Source: Reclinomonas americana ATCC 50394
Lineage: Eukaryota > Jakobida > Jakobea > Jakobida
Length of the DNA stretch: 64,000 nt
Reading direction: 5' to 3'
Assembly (NCBI GenBank): GCA_048213135.1
Contig: PS015419.1
Location: 75,816-139,815 of the forward strand
Shown here: one piece after another, positions 42,401 to 53,729 of the stretch
Numbering within the stretch: position 1 is the first letter of the stretch
Layout: each line of letters starts with the position of its first letter
Program-made: the position numbers and the translations under genes
Notes under the pieces: generated by a model
The model's database searches: none
The model's input: the letters and a program-made list of their open reading frames with translations, nothing else
Told to the model about the DNA's origin: nothing

Positions 42401-45244
42401 GGTCTGCTATGTGCGGCGAGTGCGTGAGGGGGCTGGTGATGGCAGCACACGAGCAATGTTAGTCGACTTCACCTTGCCAGCCAGTGCGCTGTTGCGTGCC
42501 GACTCCTTGGCAACGTCGGCATCTTCGGCGGCAAACTGGCCACGATCACGTTCGTCGGCATCGACATCCAGTCCCTCGTCGTCGGACAAGTAGCCCTCGG
42601 GCACCACAAAGCCCTCCTGCACGAGGCACAAATAAAGTCAGCCCACATCTCACGAATCGAAGATAACAACTGGTGTGCACATCATCATCACCTCATCCTC
42701 CTCCTCGTCCTCGCCCTCGTCTTCCACGTCGGAATTCTAGCAGACAGAACAGCGGTCAGCAGTGCACGCCTCACAACACCCAGTGGACGTGCAACACACC
42801 AGACTCTCGCCATCGCCCTCCTCCTCCTCTTCCCACTCGGCCTCCGAGTCCACATCGTAGTCCAGCACACCATTGGTATCGTGACCAAACGGCCGGCGGC
42901 CCGACACTCCGCGAGGCTTTCGCGACCGCGTGCCAAAGTACGGCGGACGCACGTCTTCGTGGAAGTAGAGGAATTTCATCCGCGGCACCAGTGACGGCGA
43001 CAGCTCGGCGTGCTCGGTGCGGAAGCGTGAACACTTTTGGCGCCACTGACTGCGAAGCTCTTGTCGCTGCGTGGTGCCGACGCGGTGCCACCGCTGCCGC
43101 CATCGCTCACACAAATCTACACAGCCGCCGTTAGACCACCAGGGAACGGGGGAATAAAACAGAGGGAGAGAGAGAAACAAACCCTTGATGGGGAGCTCGA
43201 CGCCGCCAAGCACGCTGGTGATAAACTCGGGAGCATTTTCATCCACCTCACTCAGCGGGTACCGAGAGAGCCATTCGGAGCGTCTCAGCACCATTGCGCT
43301 CACTTGCACCGGAGTCACCACGGTTGCGGCACCGTCGACCACAGACGACACATCGCCAGCGTTGGCTGCCGGCACACCGGCAACGGTGGCGACAACACTT
43401 GCGGCGGCCGTGGCTGTCGAAGCGACGGAGGCGCCGGCAGCCGACGGAGTGGAGGCAGCAGCGTTCGCACTGGCGGAATCTACGCAACACCGTGAACCGA
43501 CGATCTGCGGTGGTAAAGAGCAGAGCGGTTGCGTACCTCCAGCGGCGCGCCGCACAAAAAAGTCCAGACGCCGTTGCTTCTCCTGCACGCAGCACAAAGT
43601 CAGCACCCAGAAAATGCATGGAGGAAAGCAGCGGCAAGAAAAGCGCAACGTCAGGCACCACTGTAGGCTTGACGCGCGGCTGCTTGACTGCGGCGCCCTT
43701 CTTGCCCTTGGCACCAGTGGCGTCACCGGCAGCGTCGTCCACAGCCATGGCGTCGCCGTCCGCGGCCGTGTCGTCTCCCTCGGCGGCGGCAGCCTTGCTT
43801 GCGGCAGAGGGTGACAGGGGCGTGGCAGAGGCGGCCTTGGCGGCGGCCTTCTCCAGACGCACACGCTCGCGTTCGGCCTTCTCGCGCTCCTTTTGCGCCT
43901 TGCGTTCGGCCTTTTCGCGCTCGCGCTCGGCCTTCTCCCGTTCCTTCTCCACCTTGCTCTGCTCCTTCTCCAGTCGGCCACGCTGCTTCTCCGCCTGCTT
44001 TCGATTCTTCTCGGCAATCTTGGTGGCCGCGCGCAGCTCCTTTTGCAGATTCAACAGCACATCGCGCAGACCCTTGCGCACCATGCGGCGCGGGCGCACC
44101 ACATCGCGTGCGAACCGCGGCAGCGCCGTCAGCGCGCGCGCCTCCCACACGTACAACTCGTGCGCCGCCGGCACATCGTCGCCCGGCTTCAGGCCATACG
44201 GCTCTCGCTTCAACAGCACCTCCAACTTGTCGGCCACGGCCTTTACCGGCAGCCGCAACACGGGTGCAACATCGGCAAACACAACGCGATGCACGTGCTC
44301 GGCCAGCTCCGCCAATGGCTCCGCTCTGCCACAGGAGAGGATGAACAACAGGAGAAGGGCGAGGACGGCAAGCACAGCAAGAGGAGACGCACCGGCCCTG
44401 CGCCAACACCAACAGAAGAGGGTGATGCTTCTCGGGGAAAGTTGCCGGCAAGTTGGCCTCGGTCCACTCCGTGTACACCTCCTGCCGGAAGTCCTGCAAC
44501 AGCAGCGCCGTCTCCGGCGCCGACTGGAAGTCCTCCGGCGCCTCACGCTGCGCGAGCTTCTCCGCCAGTCGCCGCGCACACTGCACGCAAAGTCGCCGCC
44601 ATTTTTTCAGTCGTCGCGTCACAATAAGTGACCGACACACAAAACACGCACCTCTGCCGCCGTGGCATCAGCGTCCACCGCTGAAGCCGCAGTCGCCACC
44701 GACTGCTGCGACTGCGCCTGCGACTGCGACACCTCCGCAACACTGTCGACCTCCATTGGCGCCACCTCCACTGGCATCACTGGCGGTGCAGGTGGTGGCG
44801 GTGGTGGCGGTGGTGGCGGCTGTGATGGCGCCGGTCGCGCCGGTGAATCCGGCGACTCACCCGTGTCGCTCGAGTTGCCAACCACCTCATCATCATCATC
44901 ATCATCCACATCCTCCACGTCGTCGTCTGCACGATGATGAAGATGACGCTGCTGCTGATGAAAGTCAACTGCCTCCGACGACGACGACGACGACGACTGC
45001 AGCTGCTGTGACACAAGCACCGGAGGCGACTGCGACGACGACTGCGACTGTGACTGTGAGGAGCACAGGTCCACCACTTCCTTGGCCGCCGCCGCAGCCG
45101 CAGCAGCTGCCTTGGCACCCGCACTTCCGCCCTCTACAAAACACACATGCACACACAGAATCAGCGCGTGCATGCATGCGTCTATGTGCGCGTGTTGTAA
45201 TGCACACCAGTCACGCGCGCGCCTCTGCCCAACCAGCGATCCAT
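39417..45244 (-). CDS. CHAF1A: CAF-1 large subunit (p150/CHAF1A/FAS1) with long C-terminal extension
   Basis: Histone H3-H4 chaperone subunit working with PCNA at replication forks. Short exon 1 (MDRWLGRGARVT, start 45244) joins a Ser/Gln/Asp/Pro-rich region. Then follow the Lys/Glu/Arg-rich KER coiled coil (NRKQAEKQRGRLEKEQSKVE, ~43860-44030), RRLDFFVRR (PIP-like, ~43545-43580), MKFLYFHEDVRPPYFGTRSR, the acidic ED stretch DYDVDSEAEWEEEE, EGFVVPEGYLSDDEG, and the winged-helix region (STVGLQKLVPEVLAACVESK, VERLIQSLTKKN). Where most CAF-1 p150 proteins end, exons continue in phase: RRWEVQQSALAEM, a Lys/Arg motif PRKRKKKN, a second Asp/Glu tract (~40850-41000), and helical, HEAT-like segments (VALFSMLESASELLNG; ALLVNILLDVP; GLVKYSVMCLTRLFG) to the stop at 39417. 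A separate downstream gene wrongly fused is possible, but the phases agree at each junction I checked. Confidence 0.87.
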
Positions 45245-45355
45245 CTGCGGTGAATGCGCACAAGCAACAAAAAGGCAAAGTGCAAACCTGGACAATCAAA
45301 ACGCGGGAATGTCGAAGGCCAATGACGTGGCAATTGTACTTGCGTTTATAACGAG
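45245..45355. promoter_or_regulatory. Divergent promoter region between CAF-1 p150 and dynein LC1
   Basis: 111 bp between start codons, moderately AT-rich near 45330-45350 (ttgtacttgcgtttataac). A tataa-like word sits about 10 bp above the LC1 start. Shared control is inferred from orientation. Confidence 0.4.
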
Positions 45356-46295
45356 ATGGTGAGCGATGTCACTCTCTCCTCTGTGCGTGTGTGTGTGTGT
45401 GTGTGTGCGTCACTCACTCTGTGTGTGTGAGTTAGAAAGGAACAAACGTGCGAGAAGCGCTGAAGGCATGGGAGGAGGAGACAGGGCAGCAGGCGGCGAC
45501 TGCTGAGGAGGTCAAGCTGTTTGGGCGCATTCCACCCATTGAGAAGATGGATGCGTCGCTCTCATCACTCTCCAGCTGCCGCGTCTTGTCGCTCTCCACA
45601 AACACAATCTCACAAATCGCCAATCTCAGTGGCCTCAGTTGCGCGCGCGCCAAAATAACACACACAGTCTCTCCTCTTTCTCTCGTTCTCGCTGTCTCTT
45701 TCTGCCCTATCTCCCCCACCTTTGACATACTCACGCATCCTGTTTTTTCAGATCGACTGGAGATCCTGTCACTTGGCCGCAACTCGATCAAGAACTTGGG
45801 CGGTCTCGACGCAGTGGCCGACACCTTGCAGCAGCTGTGGATCTCGTATAACAACATCGAGAAGCTGTCGGGCATTGAGAAGCTGAAGCGGCTGCGTGTG
45901 CTCTACATGAGCAACAATCGCGTAATCTCGTGGAATGAGTTTGAACGATTGGTGAGCGACTGAGCGAGTGATCACGGGATAGCTTGCCGTTTGCATGTTG
46001 GACTTATATGTATACACCATCGTGTTACGTGCGTCGCAGCGTGAATTGCCCGAGCTGGAGGACCTTGTATTGGTCGGCAATCCAATTGAGGCAGCTGCTG
46101 GCGATCAGTGGCGGAATGAGGTGACTTGCTCTCTCTCTCTCTCCCGTGTACCGCCGGAAAGCGCTGCAGGGTGGCTTACATGCATGCGTACAGGTCATTC
46201 GTCGTCTGCCCAATCTCAAGAAGCTCGACGGCCACCCCATCTCCAGCGAGGACCGCGAAGTCGCTCTTGGAGGCTCCATGACCGTCTCGGCGTAA
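45356..46295 (+). CDS. DNAL1: Outer-arm dynein light chain 1 (LC1/DNAL1), LRR protein
   Basis: Leucine-rich-repeat light chain that binds the motor domain of the gamma outer-arm dynein heavy chain in cilia. Exons read [114 protein letters not shown] and [20 protein letters not shown], ending GSMTVSA before a TAA at 46293-46295. This follows human DNAL1 almost motif by motif. Phase requires a start codon directly before the first intron: ATG at 45356-45358 followed by donor GTGAGC, so exon 1 codes for a single Met (then Lys-Gly-Thr). A direct sign of a motile cilium. Confidence 0.95.
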
Positions 46296-46588
46296 AATCG
46301 AATTCTTCAAAGAACAGCGTGTGTGTGCTTGTATTTACAGGAGAGCCCGTGGAACAGTGAAAAAGAATCGCTCCCTGTGCATTATGTAATCATCGACGAT
46401 GATTACACCGAAAACGGCCGTGTAAATTGCTCGCGCGACGAAACAACGTTTTGATTTCGAGATCTGCGCACGCCTCTCACTCTCTCCACCTAGCGACGCA
46501 CACGCTCTGAAAGATCGTGCAAGAGATTCACACGCACACACAGACACACACAGACACAGAGAGTGAGCGCTCTTGTACTGCACCGACG
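46296..46588. other. Intergenic region upstream of CCDC81-like gene
   Basis: About 290 bp between two tandem plus-strand genes. It contains an imperfect inverted repeat around atcatcgacgatgat (~46388-46402) and a (CACA)(GACA)-rich stretch just before the next start codon. No gene seen. Confidence 0.5.
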
Positions 46589-49500
46589 ATGAGTGCGTTG
46601 ACGACGGATCAATTGTTGCAACTGGCTGGCGATCGTCCGCGCGTGCTCGGACTGCCTCCGCCCGGCTCTGCCAACGGGTCGATGTCGACCTCGTCGCGTC
46701 CTCCGCCTCCACTCACCGAGGCGTTTGTGCGACGAGTGTGGTCGGCGACGGTCGAGTACTGCCGCGATCAGGTCGAGCGAGGAAGAGTTGCGTGGCGAGA
46801 TGTAGAGAGTGAGAGAGCAGCTGTGATTGTGCTCGCTGGCTGTGTGCTGATAGAGAGAGGATTTCCGGTCGTCGTCTGTGCTGCGTAGGGTGTTCGGGTC
46901 CTGCAGTTTTGTCTGTTTGGCTTCCAGGTGATCCGCAAGGACCGTGGTCCGCATGGCACGCAAGTGACGCATCGCCCGCTCTTCCTGCTCGACCAAAAGT
47001 TCATCAATCGAGCTGGCGTGTCGCGGCGAGGTCCATCGGAGGCCCTGTCGCGCATGTCTGGCGATGCTCCGATCACCAATCTCAATGTCACGGTGTTGGC
47101 TGCTGCGCTCGACGAGAACAAGGATGAGGTGCAGCTGGCGCTCTCTGCGCTGATCAATGTCATGGCGGAGCGCATGGCATGGTTCGCACATGTCGGCATG
47201 TTGTTTTTCGATATTTTCCTCGGTCGCTCATCTCCGCTGTGCGTGTAGTGGTGCCACCATGCAGGTGTCGTTCCCCGGAATCGGCCTGCTCGGTGTCAAG
47301 CAGCACCGCTATTCGTTCACGTTTGCGGATTCCATGCTCGACACGCTGCACACGCTCGATTCTGCTCTTTCGGTATGTGTGCTGGCCGACATGTCGATAT
47401 CAATGATTTGGCGTGCTCGTTTCTGAACACATGATCGTCAGCAACGAGATGCGTCGGAGAATGGACGATCGCCGACACATGCAGAGGGCTCACTGGTGGA
47501 GCGACTACGCACACCGTTGCTCGCATCGTTGCGTCGCACTGTGTGCATTTGAAGGAAATTGATGATGCATCCGCTGACCTGCAGTGCAGCGGGCATGTGA
47601 CACTCTCGCCCACCAACGGTGGCAAGGAGGGGCGCTCAGCCAGCGCCAATCGCCGTCCGCGCACCGCGGCATCGACGATCAGTGCTGCCGGTGGCAGCAG
47701 TGGTGGTGGTGGAATTGACTTCACACTCGGAAGTGGTGACCACCGACCGACCACTCCGGCACTGGATGTGCCACGTGGTCGTCCGCGCGATCTGGACGCC
47801 TCTCGTCGTGCGCAGTCGTTGAGCGTCGATGCGGCAGCGCGCTCCCGACCAGGGTCCAGTGCGGGCAGGTACTTTGTGCTTTGCTCATTGAAGAAACACA
47901 CACACACACACTTGCTCACCATCGCCCGCAGCATGCGTCCGCACACCCCGGCCGACATTTTGGTGAGACCGCAAACGCCGGCAAGCCAGCTGGCCAAGAT
48001 CGTGGGCTCCTCGCGCCTCCAGAATCCCAACGTGGCGTCGCTGGCGCGCAGCTTCTACGACCGCACCACGTACAGGCGATCGTTTGATCCGGACGAGCAG
48101 CCAGTCGAGTCCGAGACTGGCTTTGCCATTCCGCCGCGCACCGGCTCGCGTGTCAACCACTTTATGAGTTCGCTCATGTCGGCACAGAGCCGTCAGAATG
48201 CGACATCGGCAGAGCCTGCTTCTCGCTCGCAACAGCAGGCCGGCACCGCGCAGGTCTGGAAGGTCGGCGACGACGGCATGAAGGAGATGGTCATGGATGC
48301 GTCTGCTGCCCCTCTCTCGCCCCCGTCGGATAGTCATGGTCTGTGTGCGTGTGATTTTGCTTCAATTGAGGTACAACGCCATCCGCTGACTTGCGCTGCA
48401 TGTCAGGTGGCGGTGGTGGGGAACGCAGCATGGGTTTCTCGCCGTATGCTGCACCGCGCTCCGGCGGCTCCGTTCCCTCCGAAGTGCGCTCCAGTGTCAA
48501 GGAGCAAGTGCGCGAGTTCTTGTTGCAGAAGAAGCGCGAGGCCGACTGGGCACGCGACTACAGTCGACGAGGTGCGTGATGTGTCACTGGGAGTGCGCAT
48601 TCTTCGATCTCACTGCGATATGTGCGTGTTTCAAACCAGGCCACGGTCCAAAGAAGTTTGAGGGACCCGAAAAGGTGCGCGCGGACCTCGACGAGCAGGT
48701 GCAGCAGAGGCAGATGCTGGCGGCGTACGAGGAGGCCCTGGAGTTTGAGCAGTCGCGCCTCGATTCGGCCGCCGTGGAAAAGTACCACGAGTCGGAAAAG
48801 GTGTGGATGGCGACCCTCGTTGTGATGAGCCGGTGCGCCAGTGTGTGCTCATTGTGTCATTGCAGAGATGGATGCAGAAGAAGAGACAAGAGCTGCGGGA
48901 GCAGATGCTGACGAACCAGGAGGCGGCCAACTCGTGGCGATCGACGCAACGCGAGCTCGGCAAACCGGCCGACATGGGACTGCTGCTCAGCGACAATCCC
49001 AAGTCGCGCAAGCTTGCCGCCAAGGCCAACGCCGAGGACCTACAGAAGCAGATTCGTACGCGGGCTCAGCAAATGGCGTCTGATCGACAAAAAGAGATGC
49101 AGGAGGCCGAAAACCGCCGCATTCGCGAGACCGAAGAGTTGCGCCCGCCGCCGTGTCCACGCTTGCCGAGTCGCTTGATACTCATGATGTGATCACACAG
49201 GTTGCTGAAACTGGAGGAGGCTGCGATCAGGAAGCGACAGAACAAGATGGCAGACCTGCGCACGAGTCTCGAGTGGCAGATGGCGCACAAGGCGGAGGCC
49301 GTGCCGGCACGCGTGCCGTCCAGCGAGAACCGATTTGCTCGCGGCGCGTACTCGTTTGACGGCCGCCGTGGCAAACTGTACGAGCAGCAGGCTATGCGCG
49401 ATTTCTACGACAGGCAGGTCCAGGAGGCGACGCACAAGCAGCGATCGGAGTACGACCAGGAGATCTCACAGCAAGAACAGATGCGAGCCAAGATCCAGCA

Positions 49501-49824
49501 AGAGTTGCGAGCTGAGAGGCTGATGGAGCTGGTGACCATGACTCACCTTTCTGGGTCACCTGCAGAGTCGACGAGGAGTTGAAGAAGCGCAAGCATCAGA
49601 AGATCAAGACGGCGGAGACGTTGCGTGCCACGTGGGACGATCAGGTGCGACACAGGGTGGCCAGGGAGCAGGAGGAGTTGCGTCGTGCCCGCGGGATGGT
49701 GGATGATGTGTGTGTGGGTGGTTTCTCACCCGTCGTGTGTTGTTCGACGATTAGGTGGGTGGACATGAATACCACCCTCACCTCCTTGTGCCTCGACAGC
49801 GATGTGGCCAACCTCGCAACGTAG
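46589..49824 (+). CDS. CCDC81-like protein (HU-like N-terminal domains, coiled-coil tail)
   Basis: Start MSALTTDQLLQLAGDRP (46589). The N-terminal part matches the CCDC81 HU-like domain pair: PLFLLDQKFINRAGV, PITNLNVTVLAAALDENKDE, VQLALSALINVMAERMA, MQVSFPGIGLLGVKQHRYSF. A disordered region rich in Ser/Arg/Pro follows, then a long charged coiled coil (VREFLLQKKREADWARDY; EEALEFEQSRLDSAAVEKY; KRQELREQMLTNQEAANSW; IRKRQNKMADLRTSLEWQM; EQQAMRDFYDRQVQEATHKQ; VAREQEELRRARG). CCDC81 relatives are found at centrosomes and basal bodies; a ciliary role here is inferred from that and from the neighbours. The last splice is ambiguous: one choice ends VDMNTTLTSLCLDSDVANLAT at 49824, another reads on past 49850. 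About ten exons. Confidence 0.82.
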
Positions 49825-49911
49825 TGAGCACCACCACAGTCGCATACGCAGCAACGCATTTGTTTCCGCCTTCGTTACATAAATGTTTCTTGTTGATTAT
49901 GTGCTCTTCAC

Positions 49912-51656
49912 TCACGTGTTCACTCGCCACGGAAGTGGCACCTCGCCACCAATGTACCGCTGCAAGTCAGCCACTTCAGTGTCGTCCGGCTCGGCCGCAG
50001 TCAGCGTGACCTCGGCGAAGGGGGCTGCAGTGAGGTGAAGTGAGTGAGAAAAATGGAGGTCGTCAGCAAGCATGCAGCTGAAACCGTACCCTGGAAGGAG
50101 AGCCAATAGTACGCAGGCGGTGCGTCGGGGTCTGTGTTACGCGGTCGAATGGCATCGACGACCATGTCCAGCACTTGCAGACCGAAATCTAGACACGCGT
50201 GCGAATCCCAGTACGCCTGTCCGTATCTACTTGGAGGTGAGACAAAGAATGCAGTTGGGCACAACGCGAGACACATACGGACCTCGGCAACTCGTGTGTG
50301 CTCATGTGTTGCACTGCGCGCAACTGCCCCTCGCGAGTTCGAAAGCCGGCCACAATGTGTGGAACGCCCACGAGGTACGACTGAATCCACCAGCGAACCA
50401 GCTTGCTGCATGCACAACTCCATTAACAACAACGACAAACAACTGATTGCATCTCCTGCCTACATGCGCACCGCTCAAACGCCGCCCGCTGTCTGCACAG
50501 AGCACTAGTCAGCCGCATTACAAATATCAACACACTCGGTCTCCAACACACACGAACCCGTCGTGCCCAATGACGGCCGTTGTCTTGAGCTCCACCTGCT
50601 CTCCACTGTCTTGCAGCACGCAGTCGAGCTCGGCCCCGAGGCAGAACCTGCGCCCAACAGTCTCAATAACGACAACACCAGCTGCGCAACTCGCCGCATC
50701 ACGACCAACCTGTGCGGACCGAGCTGGCACTCAAACACACCACAATACTCCTGCGAGACGGCCGCCACGCGATCCGCGCCTTGCTCGCAGCACGCCTCCT
50801 CAAAGTTGTAGCCCAGGTACTCAAACTTTTTCGCCTCCGCCGAGTTCGACCACCCATCTCGCTCGGGGGCGTCGCTGCCAGGTGCGACGTTCGGCTGCAC
50901 ATAAAACGTGAGCCGCTGTCGATGACACTGCGCAGATGCACGTGAGAAGCAGCGTATTAGCTCCCAGTGATGGACGGACTGGCGCACCTCAACAAGAATG
51001 CGCCACGGCTCCGACAACGCGTACGGTGTGCCGAGGATCTTGTTGAAGCTGTTCCTCCAGCTGTAGATCAACGGTCGCCGTTCTAACCTCTCCTCCGCGC
51101 CCTTCTCGGCCCGCTGCAACAGCAGATCGTGCACCTGCGCAATGACTCGCACAAACACGGCATGCGCCGACACCTTGCCCGTGTACTGCTCAAAGCCGGC
51201 GGTCAGATCGAGACCCAGTCGAGGCTCTCGAAACACGCGCTGTTCGGGAGGCATGAGCGGGAGGGGCACGGAGAGGAGGAGGAGGAGGAGGAGGAGGAGG
51301 AAGAGCAGTAGTGAGACACACTCACCGGGGTGCCCGGCACAGTGACATGCGACAGCACATCTGCGACGATCGATGCATGCATGAATGATCATCCCCTGAG
51401 ACAACTCAATCACATTCATACCTCCACTCTCCAGTCGCTCGTGATGCACAGAAAAGGAGCCACGCATGACAGGCCGCACATACGCTGCTGCTGCTGCTGT
51501 GGAAGGAGGAGCAGACGATGCAGAAGAAGAAGAGCCGCTTTCATGAATTTTGCTGCGTTTCGTCGCCGATTCATCGACCTGTTCTCCTCGGCGATCGCGT
51601 GGACGCTTCTGACCGGCACTGGGAAGCACCGGAAGTGACCACGATCGCGCTGCCAT
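49912..51656 (-). CDS. DXO: DXO/Rai1-family decapping exoribonuclease
   Basis: Nuclease that removes incomplete or non-canonical (including NAD) 5' caps and digests the RNA. Exons from the start at 51656: a basic N-terminus (GQKRPRDRRG, TKRSKIHE), EQYTGKVSAHAV, WRNSFNKILGTPYALSEPW, FEYLGYNFEEACC, GRRFCLGAELDCVL, QVELKTTAVI, LVRWWIQSYLVGVPHIVAGF, and a last exon ending EVPLPWRVNT at 49912. The metal-binding acidic residues of the family lie in AELDCV (Glu and Asp) and in VELKT (Glu and Lys); all are present. The N-terminal SKRPR-type region could serve nuclear import. It converges with the CCDC81-like gene, with under 90 bp between stops, and lies in tandem behind RAB28-strand genes. Confidence 0.92.
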
Positions 51657-51752
51657 TCGCTTCTGCGTTCCCCAGTTGATTTTTCGTTTTTATTGAGCAC
51701 AGAGAGCGGACTGCGGGACCACAGACATGCACACCGACACTGCGGTGGCACA

Positions 51753-52911
51753 TCACATGACACTGCACTTGCCCTTCTTCTTTTGTGGTGGTGCAGCATC
51801 GGGGTCGCCCACATCGTCGTCTCGCAATGGGTAATCGACAATCGCCGCCGGTACAACTTTCTGCTCACCACTCCAAGTCAGCACTCTCTCTCTCTCCCCT
51901 CAACACATACAGACTCCCCTCTCCCCCACATGGCTTGCCTTTTGTACTTCCAGTTCGGGATTGGTGACAGTGACGCCGGCAACGTCGGCAGCGATCTTGA
52001 ACATCGCCAGGTCGACGTGATCGCCTGCAGCAGGCGCACATCAGTCAACGCCATTCTGTAGTACACACGAATGAACATCACAACGCCGCACCCGTCTTGG
52101 CACTGGCGAGGAATGGCTTCAGGTTGCGTTCCGTCGCGAAGCTCATGTGCATGTCGTACTTGACAGCCCGAATGTGTGTGAGGTCCACTGTGGTGAACGA
52201 GAATGAGCGCACTGCAGGAGAAAAGAAGGCGCGCCTGAGCAGCGCAACTCTTGTTGCCCATGAGCGCAATGTAGGGTCTTGGCTTGTCGCGGAAAGTCTC
52301 ATCGACAAACGACAGCCAGTCTTCGAGGTCTCGGAAGCTCTGCAATCGCCCACTCCATTTGAGCGACGATGAAGACGCACGCGAGATCCACAGTACAACA
52401 TGCCTGGTAGTTGGTGATATCATAGACCAGCACAATCGCATGTGCGTTGCGCAGGTACGTGTCGAGCATGGCACTGCCGAGCTGCTGTCCACCAATGTCC
52501 CACAACTGCAGAGATGCGATCACATTGCCTGTGTACAGATGGTGAAGAGTGAGCAGCTGAGGAGGGGGAGGAGTGAGCACGCGCATAGAGTGAGAGCGAA
52601 GGAGACCAGGCAAGGCAATCCTCCGTGCGAAAAAGTCAATGCCAATCGTCTGCTTGTACGAGGTCGCAAACGAGTCCTTGGTGAAGCGATGAATGAATGA
52701 TGTCTTGCCCACTGCCTCACACGCACACACATGTAAGCAACACACCAGACACGCTCAACCTCTCTCACTCAGACACACCTGCGCCATCGCCCAACACCAC
52801 AACCTTGAGTTGTACCACCTCCGGCTCCTCACTGTCGGTGTCTGAGTCATCGCCTGCCTTGGTGGCGTTCTTGGGCGGTGGCATACCGCCACTGCCACTT
52901 CCACTCGCCAT
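51753..52911 (-). CDS. RAB28: Small GTPase RAB28
   Basis: Rab28 is a ciliary small GTPase carried by IFT with the BBSome. The start at 52911 (MASGSGSGGMPPPKN) opens an acidic extension (DDSDTDSEEPE), then the P-loop LKVVVLGDGAVGKTSF, switch I with YKQTIGIDFFARRIALPG, switch II LQLWDIGGQQLGSAMLD, IVLVYDITNYQ, a spliced NKMDL guanine-specificity motif (exon junction near 52200), and FLASAKTGD. The WDIGGQ in place of the usual WDTAGQ and the YKQTIGIDFF switch are diagnostic of RAB28. The stop at 51753-51755 follows CSVM, a CaaX box, so prenylation of a single Cys rather than the double Cys of most Rabs, as known for RAB28. It is head-to-head with TMEM107. Confidence 0.95.
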
Positions 52912-53030
52912 CACAGAGACGAAGAGAAGGAGGACAGAGACAGAGAGAGACGTTGCGCGTTTCCCGCCAACACAGCTCGCGGCGGGTCAATCGATCAACG
53001 CCGCCTTGTGGAACCTGTGAGTGAGTAAGG
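52912..53030. promoter_or_regulatory. Divergent promoter between two ciliary genes, RAB28 and TMEM107
   Basis: 119 bp between start codons. Contains gcgcgtttcccgcc (~52955-52968). No clear X-box (RFX site) can be confirmed by eye. Co-regulation of the two ciliary genes is inferred. Confidence 0.45.
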
Positions 53031-53667
53031 ATGGCGTATGGACGCGCAGAGGTGATGGGCCCTGTGCGATTCATGACCACCACGCTGCACTTGATCGCAG
53101 TCATTGCCGCCGCACTCATGCGAGTTATGTCCGCTCTCTCACACACGCACACACTCACTCACTCACTCTCTCCACGCACACACGCACACACACAGGAGAC
53201 CAACCTCAAGTTCTCCATGTACGATCCGTACGCACCGTCGGACTATTCGCGCATTGAGTTGGAGTTTCGCTCACTCTCTGTCTCTCTCACATACACACGC
53301 GCGCTGGCCTCTCTGCTTACATGTACACCGTGACAGGCTTCTCGTATGCTGCCTGCTCAGCGCACTGGCGTTTATCATTGAGTACGCCGGACTCTTTGGC
53401 GGTTGCACCATGTTTCACCCTGCCTGGAACGCTCTCTGTTGCGCCACACATGCATCCATCGCCCCTTTTCCTCTGTCTTCTTCTTCTCATTATGTTGGGT
53501 ATGCAGTGGCGGGGGTGCACTGGGTCGGCGGCATGCTGACGTCGTTCTGGCTCGGCGAAGTCTGGCACTACGCCTATCTGTGGTACATTAGCGCAGTGTT
53601 TTGCTATCTCCCGGCCGCAGCGGAGTTCGTGCGCATTGTGTGGACCCTCAAGTACTCCGACTACTGA
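53031..53667 (+). CDS. TMEM107: Ciliary transition-zone protein TMEM107
   Basis: Four-span membrane protein of the MKS module at the ciliary transition zone, where it controls entry of membrane proteins. Exons: MAYGRAEVMGPVRFMTTTLH (start 53031) with span LIAVIAAAL, ETNLKFSMYDPYAPSDYSRIE, LLSALAFIIEYAGLFGGCTMF, and a last exon HWVGGMLTSFWLGEVWHYAYL, WYISAVFCYLPAAAEFVRIV, stop at 53665-53667. Placement of the RFMTTTLH, GLFGGCTMF, and WYI...LPA-E motifs follows human TMEM107, and the length is similar to the family's (~140 residues). Introns are (CA)n/(CT)n-rich. The family diverges quickly, yet the pattern and ciliary neighbours (RAB28 across a 119-bp spacer) make the call good. Confidence 0.85.
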
Positions 53668-53729
53668 ACACCGACCCGACAACGTCGGCCATTGTGCGTC
53701 CCATTGACGCAAAATCGACGTGAGTGCGA

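Noticed and set aside
43294-44631. Long plus-strand open frame rich in Arg/Ser
   Set aside because: Antisense shadow of the KER region of CAF-1 p150, whose minus-strand reading has clear family motifs.
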